Below the pieces are notes generated by a model that saw nothing but the letters and a program-made list of their open reading frames with translations, was not told where the DNA came from and did no database searches. The position numbers and the translations under genes are program-made. DNA of 29,378 bases from an uncultured Angelakisella sp. (GTDB lineage: Bacteria; Bacillota; Clostridia; Oscillospirales; Ruminococcaceae), in the NCBI GenBank assembly GCA_934524965.1, contig CAKSYU010000024.1:1-29378 (forward strand). The letters are read 5' to 3'. Below, in pieces: positions 14,834 through 21,755 of this stretch; the stretch's first letter is position 1, and each line of letters opens with the position of its first letter.

Positions 14834-16270
14834 TTAGCACTGGCTCATCAGGCGGATGTAGAATTCCACCGCGCGACCGATGACCTCGGTGCGGATCCGC
14901 TCATTGTTGCCGTGAATGGTGCTGCGCTCCTCGGCGGTGAGGTCCATAGCGGAGAAGCGGTAAACATGGTTGCTGACGGGGCCGTAATGGCGGCTGTCGC
15001 TGCACTGCACCATCAGGTACGGAGAAACGAGAGAGCCCTGCCAGGTGCCCGCTACGGCGGAGGCGACCTTATCCCACGCGGGGCAGTCGGTCTCGCTGAT
15101 GGGGCTGGGGTTCATGCCCTCGACGCAGCGCAGCTTGACGGCGTCATTGCCGATGACCCCACGGATATACTCCATAGCGCTATCCATGGTATCGGCGGGA
15201 TTAAGCCGCATATTGCTGACCATGGAGGCGCTGGGCGGAATAACATTGGAGGCTTTGCTGCCCTGCATCTGGGTGAAAGCCACGGTGGTGCGCATCAGAG
15301 CGTTCAATTCGCCGCCCTGCTTTTTGCATAGGTTATCCAGCACGCCGCCAAAGAGCCAGAGATTAGCAAAGATCATGCGGTAAAGGAAGGTGGAATGACG
15401 ACCGAGGGTATCGAACATCTTGGCTGCCGGCGCAGTGATGTGCATGGCAAAGGGGTGGTTCTCCACCTTGCAGCAGGCATCTGCCAGTACGCCCACGGGG
15501 GTGTGGGGCTTGGGCGCAGAGGCGTGACCGCCGGCGGAGGAAACGCTGTACTCCAGGTTCATCATGCCCTTTTCGGCAATACCGATGAGGGCGCAGGGCT
15601 GCTTGACACCGGGGAAAACATCTTCGACCACCGCGCCGCCTTCATCAACGACAAGCTGGATATTGATGTTGTGCTCCTGGAACCAGTGGACGATATTGGT
15701 GGCGCCGGGGCCGTTGATCTCCTCCTGACCGGAGAAGGCAAAGTAAATGTCCTGCTCCGGCTGGAAGCCTTGCGCAATCAGATGATCGGCGGCAGTCAGC
15801 ACGCCGTTAAAGGTGACCTTGGTATCAAGGGTGCCGCGTCCCCACAGCACGCCGTCCTCAATGATGCCCTCGAAGGGGGGCTTTTTCCAGTTCTCCTCCT
15901 CCACCGGGACAACATCAAAGTGCGCCATCATGACCGAAGCCTCATCGTGGGCCTTGCCCGCCCAGTAGAACAGCAGGCCGCGGTCCGGCAGGCGGGTGAG
16001 GGTGCATTTTTCATAAACATGGGGATATAATTCCGGCAGCAGGGCGATGAGCTTTTCAAATTCCGCCGGATCCTCCTTGGCGGAATCGGCGTAGCTGACG
16101 GTGCGGCAGCGGATCAGCCGCTGCAGATTGCCGACGGCGGTTTCACGGTCAAACTCGACCGCTTCATAGGTCTTGGCGGTCTCCGCTTTGGGGCGGAACG
16201 CCGCGGTGCGCAGCAGCACGATAGCAGCCAGCAGAACCAGAACGGCTAAGATCACATACAAAACGATCAC
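14834..16270 (-). CDS. Membrane-anchored M20 family metallohydrolase (CPS1/PM20D1-like)
   Basis: A 478-residue zinc hydrolase that cleaves peptide or N-acyl amide bonds. Residues 3-20 form an N-terminal membrane anchor. The M20 metal sites are clear: MMAHFDVVPV (H117, D119), WGRGTLDTK (D149), the general-base SGQEE (E183, E184) and VVDEGG (D209). A dimerisation-type insert follows, then a C-terminal ligand in SDSRHYG. Spacing of these motifs and the length resemble yeast carboxypeptidase S and mammalian PM20D1 rather than the short PepT/DapE enzymes. The start is GTG at 16270, 9 nt after AAGGAGG. It is the third gene of an operon behind two membrane proteins (24-bp gap). This suggests the operon moves a peptide or acyl-amino acid and this enzyme hydrolyses it; the substrate is not known. 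Which membrane face carries the domain is unresolved. Confidence 0.9.
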   Translation of the reverse strand: MIVLYVILAVLVLLAAIVLLRTAAFRPKAETAKTYEAVEFDRETAVGNLQRLIRCRTVSYADSAKEDPAEFEKLIALLPELYPHVYEKCTLTRLPDRGLLFYWAGKAHDEASVMMAHFDVVPVEEENWKKPPFEGIIEDGVLWGRGTLDTKVTFNGVLTAADHLIAQGFQPEQDIYFAFSGQEEINGPGATNIVHWFQEHNINIQLVVDEGGAVVEDVFPGVKQPCALIGIAEKGMMNLEYSVSSAGGHASAPKPHTPVGVLADACCKVENHPFAMHITAPAAKMFDTLGRHSTFLYRMIFANLWLFGGVLDNLCKKQGGELNALMRTTVAFTQMQGSKASNVIPPSASMVSNMRLNPADTMDSAMEYIRGVIGNDAVKLRCVEGMNPSPISETDCPAWDKVASAVAGTWQGSLVSPYLMVQCSDSRHYGPVSNHVYRFSAMDLTAEERSTIHGNNERIRTEVIGRAVEFYIRLMSQC

Positions 16271-16294
16271 GGAAAAGAACCTCCTTGAATGATA

Positions 16295-16963
16295 TTACAG
16301 AATTCCCTTTTTATACAGGATACGGGCAACGCCCACGGTGAACAGAACACTGACCGGCACCATAATGCCGACAGTACCGGCATTGAGGGCGGGGACGAAG
16401 ATAAACAGCACCAGCATCAGGCAGATGGGAGCGACGGAGAGCTTGGCGTTCTTCGAGATGAACACCACGCCCAGACCGCCGAACAGGGCAGGCAGGATCT
16501 GCGCAAAGGCAGGCGCCAGGGCGGGGCTTTCCAGCACGGGGGTAAGCGGGATAATGAGAATGACGCCCAGAATGATGATGAGGGTGGTGACAATGCTGGA
16601 AACGGCAATGGCAACGGTAGAGACGATCTCGCCCTCCTCGCTGTTGGCTTTTACATCAGCCTGCTCCAGCGCATTGAGGGCGCAGGGCAGCTTGAGGTTG
16701 CTGATGTTGCCGGTGACAAACGAAAGGTAGCTGCCGCCCGCGCCCAGCATGGGTACGTAGGTCAGCGTTTCGATAAAACCGACCGCCCAGTACATGGGAG
16801 CGGTGGCGATCAGCCCCATCAGGAGTCCCTTGCCATCGGCGGGGGCGTGGAAGATGATAGAAACGGCGGCGGGGAACATCAAAAGCAGCACCATCATCGA
16901 AAGGTTCCAGATGCGTCCGTAGTGGTGGACGGAATCCATATAGGTCATATTGGCTTTTTTCAT
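16295..16963 (-). CDS. Polytopic membrane protein paired with DUF5058
   Basis: A 222-residue integral membrane protein with about six hydrophobic segments (near 20-40, 45-65, 66-85, 112-140, 150-170 and 185-215). A conserved-looking loop, GAGGSYLSFVTGNISNLKLPCA, sits before the middle of the protein. Genes of this type lie between DUF5058 and M20 genes in many Clostridia and are often labelled a small-conductance mechanosensitive channel in databases; I see no motif here that proves channel function. The ATG follows GGAGG at a good distance, 18 bp after the DUF5058 stop. With its neighbour it most likely forms a two-subunit transporter or channel. Substrate and direction are unknown. Confidence 0.7.
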   Translation of the reverse strand: MKKANMTYMDSVHHYGRIWNLSMMVLLLMFPAAVSIIFHAPADGKGLLMGLIATAPMYWAVGFIETLTYVPMLGAGGSYLSFVTGNISNLKLPCALNALEQADVKANSEEGEIVSTVAIAVSSIVTTLIIILGVILIIPLTPVLESPALAPAFAQILPALFGGLGVVFISKNAKLSVAPICLMLVLFIFVPALNAGTVGIMVPVSVLFTVGVARILYKKGIL

Positions 16964-16981
16964 GTTGTCGTCCTCCTTTCC

Positions 16982-17719
16982 TCAGGATAGCCAGCCGGTG
17001 ATGGGAATGGCGGAAGCCATGCCGAGAATCAGACTCATCGGCAGGGCATAATCGCCTACCCAGTGCCAGCCGGTCTTTTTCATGATAAGACCGCACAGCG
17101 CCATGATGACGGCGGAGACGACCATGACGCACACCGGAATGAGACCGGAGGGGTCGCCGTGGAAGATGGTGCCGAAATCGCAGAACACGTAGCCGAGGAA
17201 GGCGGCGATCATACCGATGAAAAGGGCGGAGGAGAGGATATCGCCCCAGCGCTTATCGCGGTTTTCTATCCGGGACATGCCGCCCTGCAGCTTTTTGCCG
17301 ATGAGCGGTACCAGCCAGATGCCCAGCATGATGCTGATGGTCATGACCCAAGCAATGGTGACATACTGGGAGGCAGTAAGCGAGGAGACCTGACCGAACA
17401 CCAGACCCATGGCGCTCTCGGCATTGGTGGCGGCAATGGTCTCATAGGAAAGGGAGCCGACGACCGAAAGACGAAGCCATGGCAGCGGCAGACCCAGATC
17501 CTTGGAAAGGGTGATGACGCTGATGACGATGGCAACGGCGGGGGCGATGGTAAAGACGCCGGCGGTGATCATGGTCTTGCGCAGCTTCTGCTGGTCCATG
17601 CCGATCTCCTTACTGCGGCGCACGGCGCGCACGAGGAAGAAAACCGACTGTGCCAGCACGGCAAGAATGATAATACCGGCAAGCACGAACAGAATGGGAC
17701 TGTTGACGGAAAAATTCAC
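16982..17719 (-). CDS. DUF5058 family membrane protein
   Basis: A 245-residue polytopic protein, first gene of the DUF5058-partner-M20 operon. Hydrophobic segments lie at about 8-30, 50-70, 110-140, 160-185 and 190-240. A short conserved-looking motif, ATNAESAMGLVFGQ, falls in the loop before the third segment. It matches what I recall of the DUF5058 family in its N-terminal NSPILFVLAGIIILAVLAQSVFF pattern and its genomic position next to an M20 hydrolase. The start is GTG, 9 nt after AAAGGAG. A structured leader (17749-17820) and an extended -10 promoter (17855-17863) precede it. The function is not established; a transporter subunit is the simplest reading. Confidence 0.75.
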   Translation of the reverse strand: MNFSVNSPILFVLAGIIILAVLAQSVFFLVRAVRRSKEIGMDQQKLRKTMITAGVFTIAPAVAIVISVITLSKDLGLPLPWLRLSVVGSLSYETIAATNAESAMGLVFGQVSSLTASQYVTIAWVMTISIMLGIWLVPLIGKKLQGGMSRIENRDKRWGDILSSALFIGMIAAFLGYVFCDFGTIFHGDPSGLIPVCVMVVSAVIMALCGLIMKKTGWHWVGDYALPMSLILGMASAIPITGWLS

Positions 17720-17748
17720 ACACTGTCACTCCTTTGAAAGAATTTTCG

Positions 17749-17820
17749 GCGGGGGCGTTCCGGAGCGGGGGAGAGCTGCCCGAAAGGGTCGGCTCGACCG
17801 AAGCGGAGGAATGCCCCCGC
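17749..17820 (-). repeat. Structured inverted-repeat element E in the DUF5058 operon leader
   Basis: A 72-bp element closed by 13-bp inverted repeats: GCGGGGGCGTTCC (17749-17761) and GGAATGCCCCCGC (17808-17820), with one mispair. Nested inside are GAGC/GCTC (17773-17776, 17792-17795) around CCC-GAAA-GGG (17779-17788), with an alternative stem GGTCG-GCT-CGACC (17787-17799). It lies between promoter and ribosome site. It may be a cis-acting RNA or a relative of elements A-D; it matches no riboswitch class I could recognise. Confidence 0.65.
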
Positions 17821-17854
17821 ATGGGGAAGCCTGCGGCAAAAATCGAATACCAAT

Positions 17855-17863
17855 ATTTTAACA
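17855..17863 (-). promoter_or_regulatory. Extended -10 promoter of the DUF5058 operon
   Basis: On the minus strand TGT-TAAAAT, an extended -10 with only a weak -35. Initiation here gives a leader of about 130 nt that contains the structured element E. Confidence 0.5.
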
Positions 17864-17930
17864 CATAAAACTGCGAAAGGAAAGACAATGTTTTCGATGG
17901 ATAGTCATTTGTTTTTGGGACAAATACACA

Positions 17931-17962
17931 GAACCGTGTCCCCAAAAAAGCGGACACGGTTC
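17931..17962 (-). terminator. Strong hairpin after adenine deaminase
   Basis: A perfect 11-bp inverted repeat (GAACCGTGTCC / GGACACGGTTC) with a 10-nt loop, 14 bp after the ade stop. The T-run lies in the loop rather than after the stem, so it is not a textbook terminator. A second pairing, GTTTTTGGGAC (17911-17921) with GTCCCCAAAAAA (17938-17949), would exclude the first. Confidence 0.55.
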
Positions 17963-17976
17963 GGCTGAATGCTGAA

Positions 17977-19704
17977 TCAGATATATTTCCACTGCTCTAC
18001 ATCAAAGACGCCGCGGGTGGTGATCTTAAGGGCGGGAATGACCGGCAGACTCATAAAGGAGAGGGTCATAAAGGGATCAATGCCGGCGGAGACGCCGAGG
18101 CGGTGGGCGGCGGCTTTTGCCTGCTCCAACAGGTCGTTGACCTCCTCCAGCGGGGCGTCGCTCATCAGCCCGGCAACCGGCAGCGGCAGCTCGGCAAGGA
18201 TCTTTCCGCCATCAACGACCGCAATGCCTCCGCGCAGCTCGGCAATACGGTTGATGGCAAAGGCAAGGTCATCATCATTGGTACCGACGGCAATGATATT
18301 GTGGGAATCATGCGCAATGCTGGTGGCGACTGCACCCTGCCGCAGACCGTAGCCTTTTACATAGCCCAGACCGATGTGACCGGTATTGTGGTGGCGCTCC
18401 GCCACGGCAATCTTCAGAAGATCGCGGTCGGGATCGGGGGCTTCGGCTCTGCCGAGGTTCTGGGTAATGATCTCACCTGCGACCAGTCCGATGACCGGCA
18501 GGTCTCCGGCGGCAAGCTGCTGCGGCGTGACGGGAGCAATGCGGAAGGTATCGTGCGCACGGCGGGAAAGGACAGGATCGACTGCGGGTGGGGCAAAGGG
18601 CAAGACCTCGTCGTTTGCAAAGACGCAGTGCCCGCGCTTATACACCTGCTCGATATTGAAGTGACGGAAGTTATCGAAAACCACCAGATCGGCAAGATAA
18701 CCGGGGGCAATGGCACCCTTGTTATTCATCAGAAAGTAGCGCGCCGCCTGATGGCTTGCCACCTTGATGGCGATGATGGGATCGGTGCCGCAGGCGATGG
18801 CTTCCCGAATGATGTAGTCGATGTGACCGCCCTGCAAAAGATCAAGGGGGTGCTTATCGTCTGTGGCAAACATGCAGCGGGAGTAATACTGCTGATTGAG
18901 CAGCGGCAGAAGCGCCCGCAGATTGCGTGCGGCGGTACCCTCACGGATCATAATAAACTGACCGAGCTGCAGCTTTTCCAGCGCATTTTGGTAGGTGCTG
19001 CTTTCGTGGTCGGAGTAGACGCCGGCGGCGATGTAGGCATTGAGATCAGCACCGGAAAGCTCGGGAGCATGACCGTCGATTTTTTTGTGGTGTGCCTGGC
19101 TTGCCAGTATTTTTCTGATAACCTCGGGATCGCCGTTAATGACACCGACATAGTTCATCATCTCCGCCAGCCCCAGCACGCGGGGGTGCTCGTACAGCGG
19201 GTCGATGGCGAGATAGTCCAGACTGTAGCCGCTCTCGTCCATCGGGGTGGCAGGCACACAGCTCGGCAGCATAAAGTGAACATCAACGGGCAGATCCTCG
19301 GTTGCCTCCAGCATATAGCGGATACCGTCTACCCCCATGACATTGGCGATCTCGTGTGGATCGGTGATGACGGTGGTGGTACCGTGCCGCACCACAGCGC
19401 GGGCAAATTCGGCGGGGGAGACCATGCTGCTTTCCAGATGGATATGGGCATCAATGAAGCCGGGGCAGACAAATTTGCCGGAGACATCGACCTCCTCCCT
19501 GCCGTGGTAGCTGCCGATGCCGGCAATCAAACCATCGGAAACAGCAATATCTCCATGGCAGAAATCATTGCTGAAAACATTAAGATAGGTGGCGTTTTTG
19601 AATACAATGTCGGCAGGCTCCTCTCCGCGTGCGACGCGGATCAGGCGGAGCTTGCGGTCCAGCTTGCGCTCCACGCACTGGGCGGTGGTTTCATACGGCT
19701 TCAT
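17977..19704 (-). CDS. ade: Adenine deaminase
   Basis: Converts adenine to hypoxanthine and ammonia in purine salvage; cytoplasmic metalloenzyme of the amidohydrolase superfamily. The 575 residues match the family length (about 570-600). The metal-binding HxH is in GFIDAHIHLESS (H87, H89), followed by RHGTTTVITDPHEIANVMG, the active-site region typical of Ade. Further family marks are DDKHPLDLLQGGHIDYIIREAI, VASHQAARYF and the C-terminal SIAHDSHNIIAVGTND, which distinguish it from adenosine deaminase. The ATG follows AGGAGGG at 6 nt. It lies 14 bp after a Nudix hydrolase gene in the same operon; both act on nucleotide-type compounds, but a direct pathway link is not proven. No purine riboswitch precedes it. 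Confidence 0.96.
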   Translation of the reverse strand: MKPYETTAQCVERKLDRKLRLIRVARGEEPADIVFKNATYLNVFSNDFCHGDIAVSDGLIAGIGSYHGREEVDVSGKFVCPGFIDAHIHLESSMVSPAEFARAVVRHGTTTVITDPHEIANVMGVDGIRYMLEATEDLPVDVHFMLPSCVPATPMDESGYSLDYLAIDPLYEHPRVLGLAEMMNYVGVINGDPEVIRKILASQAHHKKIDGHAPELSGADLNAYIAAGVYSDHESSTYQNALEKLQLGQFIMIREGTAARNLRALLPLLNQQYYSRCMFATDDKHPLDLLQGGHIDYIIREAIACGTDPIIAIKVASHQAARYFLMNNKGAIAPGYLADLVVFDNFRHFNIEQVYKRGHCVFANDEVLPFAPPAVDPVLSRRAHDTFRIAPVTPQQLAAGDLPVIGLVAGEIITQNLGRAEAPDPDRDLLKIAVAERHHNTGHIGLGYVKGYGLRQGAVATSIAHDSHNIIAVGTNDDDLAFAINRIAELRGGIAVVDGGKILAELPLPVAGLMSDAPLEEVNDLLEQAKAAAHRLGVSAGIDPFMTLSFMSLPVIPALKITTRGVFDVEQWKYI

Positions 19705-19718
19705 GGCAGTCCCTCCTT

Positions 19719-20285
19719 TTATTCATAACGGGTGGTTTTTTCGATTAGCTTTTGGTAGATACGGTCGCGCATCCACGGCTCGGTGCAGGCAGCAAGCGCC
19801 TCCTGCGGGGCGAACCAGCGCACGCCGCTGTTTTCATCGGGCTTGACGGTAAGCGGTTCGGTATCGTCTGCCTCGATGAGATAGGTGCAGTTGAGGTGCA
19901 GGTGGGAGGGGACATACCGCCCCCGTTTTTCGTGTCCGTCCACCGTCAGGATCTCCACCGAGAACAGCGCCTCACTGACAGGGCGGAGCGTATGCAGCCC
20001 CGTTTCCTCGGTGACTTCCCGCAGCGCCACCGCCAAAAGGTCGGTTTCACCATCAGCGTGTCCGCCTGTCCAACTCCAGCTCTTAAAAATATTGTGGTAG
20101 ATCATCAGCACCTTATCCCGCGCGGGGTTCACCACCCACGCCGAGGCGGTAAAGTGGGCAGTCTCATTTTGTCTGGTAAAGCTGTCCGGCAGCTTCAGCG
20201 CCGCAAGCAGCAGCGGCAGGTCACGCTGCTCCTGCTCGTTATAGGGTCGGTAGGCGGCAAGGGCGGCTGGCAGATCGTAGGGCAT
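19719..20285 (-). CDS. Nudix hydrolase
   Basis: A 188-residue hydrolase of compounds with a nucleoside diphosphate linked to another group. The Nudix box is complete (about 75-98): it begins GGHADGE, continues with TDLLAVAL and ends REVTEETGL, matching G-x5-E-x7-R-E-x2-E-E-x-G. The preceding ASAWVVNPARDKVLMIYH and the following VEILTVDGHEKRGRYVPSHLHLNCTYL form the expected mixed sheet. Substrate cannot be assigned; the HLH-x-N-x-T-Y pattern resembles Nudix proteins often annotated only by family. The start is the ATG at 20285 after AAGGAGGT. The longer reading frame upstream is proline- and arginine-rich and has no ribosome site, so it is not used. It is the first gene of an operon with ade. 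Confidence 0.92.
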   Translation of the reverse strand: MPYDLPAALAAYRPYNEQEQRDLPLLLAALKLPDSFTRQNETAHFTASAWVVNPARDKVLMIYHNIFKSWSWTGGHADGETDLLAVALREVTEETGLHTLRPVSEALFSVEILTVDGHEKRGRYVPSHLHLNCTYLIEADDTEPLTVKPDENSGVRWFAPQEALAACTEPWMRDRIYQKLIEKTTRYE

Positions 20286-20354
20286 GGGGTACCTCCTTGG
20301 GATAGGGTTTTGGCGGGGACGGGGCTGGGGGGCGCCCCTTTGCGTTCTGCCACC

Positions 20355-20363
20355 AGTATAGCA
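20355..20363 (-). promoter_or_regulatory. Extended -10 promoter of the Nudix-ade operon
   Basis: On the minus strand TGC-TATACT. The -35 position falls in the T-tract of the upstream terminator and is weak, so the extended -10 likely carries recognition. Confidence 0.6.
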
Positions 20364-20377
20364 CGGGCAGGGCAAAG

Positions 20378-20401
20378 AAAAAAGCCCCCGCGGGGGCTTT
20401 T
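20378..20401 (-). terminator. Intrinsic terminator of the MacB-type ABC operon
   Basis: A 22-bp perfect palindrome built on GCCCCC / GGGGGC with flanking A4/T4 (20380-20401). On the minus strand it runs into TTTTTTCTTT, 16 bp after the permease stop codon. Confidence 0.92.
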
Positions 20402-20417
20402 CTCTATGTGCAAAATA

Positions 20418-21755
20418 TTAGTCGTGCCGAATGGCTTCCAAAGCGGAGATCTTAACAGCGCGGTTGGCAGGGATAAAACCGAAAATAATACCGACCATCA
20501 TCGAAAAGACCATTGCCACCAGCACCAGCCACCACGGAATGATGGAAACCGCCCCGCCGTTGCCGAAGCTGAGCCCCAGCGATGCCAGAAGGTTTGCTAC
20601 GATCGGCACATTGTTTAACAGATAGCTGATCAGGAAGCTGAGCCCAACGCCCACCACGCCGCCGATCAATCCGATCATAGCGGATTCGGTGAGGAACATG
20701 GCGCGAATGGCGCCCAGCTCGGCGCCCAGTACCTTCATGACGCCGATCTCCTTGGTGCGCTCATAGATGGACATGACCATGGTGTTGGCGATGCCGATGG
20801 CGGCGACAAACAGGGAGATAGCCGCCAGACCGCCCAGCATGGTCTGGATCATGGTGAGCTGTTCGTCAAACATCTTACGGGTGTCCTCCATGGAGGAGCA
20901 CTGGAAGCCCATATCCTCTATGGCTTTCTGCACCGCGGCAACCGAAGCCGCGTCCACGCACTTGACCCGTACATCATCGTAGTTGGTCTCGGTGGGGGCT
21001 TTTTCGCCGGAGGCTTTGTAGTATTTCTGCTCCAGCGCCTTCAGCTGGTTGATATCCATAAAGATGCACTCGCTGGTCTCCCAGCCTTTGTTCCAGTCCT
21101 CGGTCATCACGCCGGTGATGTTGGGGGTGACCTCCAGTATAGTCTTGCTGTTGCCGTTGTTATCGTAGCTCTCGGAGTACATGATGAGCTTATCCTTCAT
21201 CATGTCTACAAAGGGCTTTTTGGGGTTGCCCATGGCGTCGGTCTGGTACCGGTCCACATAGTTGTTGCGCTTTTTTTTGGTATCACGGAAGTTGTACGCC
21301 ACATTGGCGCCAACCACCATGCTGTAATCCTTATTGCTATCCGCAAAGGAGGTGCCTTCGTCCAGCGAGTAGCCCAAAGCGTCAAACGCCTCGGCGTAAA
21401 TACCGATGATCTGGGTGTAGGCATCGTAGCGCCCGTTGCGGGATTTCAGCCGGAAGCTGACCCGACTGTTATAAAATGGGGTAGCGATCTGCACATTATC
21501 CATCGCCTGGATCTGGGCAAGGGCTTTATCGTCCAGCTTGGTTTCGCCTCCGCCGTAGTTGTAGACATTGATGATGGTAAGATCGCCCCACTCTGCCAGC
21601 ATCTGCATCATGGATTCCCGCGCGCCGATACCCAGCGAGACCATCAAAATGATGGCGCATACGCCGATGACGACGCCGATGACCGTAAGGGCGGTACGCA
21701 CCCTGCGGCGGGTCAGATTGCGCAGGCAGACGCTAAGAAGGTCAGATATCCTCAT
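20418..21755 (-). CDS. FtsX/MacB-type ABC transporter permease
   Basis: A 445-residue permease of the MacB/LolCE type with four transmembrane helices. TM1 follows the typical RRRVRTALTVIGVVIGVCAII start (about 17-40). Residues 45-285 form the large extracellular periplasmic-core-like domain. The FtsX domain holds three helices at about 300-325, 350-385 and 405-430, with the conserved ERTKEIGVMKVLGA loop and the terminal PANRAVKISALEAIRHD. Such permeases do not usually pump across the membrane; they couple ATP binding to movement of an outside domain (mechanotransmission). The ATG overlaps the end of the preceding gene by 14 bp. It is the last gene of an operon with an ATPase and an anchored extracellular protein, followed by a strong terminator. 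The substrate is unknown. Confidence 0.93.
   Translation of the reverse strand: MRISDLLSVCLRNLTRRRVRTALTVIGVVIGVCAIILMVSLGIGARESMMQMLAEWGDLTIINVYNYGGGETKLDDKALAQIQAMDNVQIATPFYNSRVSFRLKSRNGRYDAYTQIIGIYAEAFDALGYSLDEGTSFADSNKDYSMVVGANVAYNFRDTKKKRNNYVDRYQTDAMGNPKKPFVDMMKDKLIMYSESYDNNGNSKTILEVTPNITGVMTEDWNKGWETSECIFMDINQLKALEQKYYKASGEKAPTETNYDDVRVKCVDAASVAAVQKAIEDMGFQCSSMEDTRKMFDEQLTMIQTMLGGLAAISLFVAAIGIANTMVMSIYERTKEIGVMKVLGAELGAIRAMFLTESAMIGLIGGVVGVGLSFLISYLLNNVPIVANLLASLGLSFGNGGAVSIIPWWLVLVAMVFSMMVGIIFGFIPANRAVKISALEAIRHD

Noticed and set aside
17749..17820. Known riboswitch (glycine, SAM, FMN, THF, purine, ykkC, T-box)
   Set aside because: The conserved cores of these classes could not be matched on either strand.
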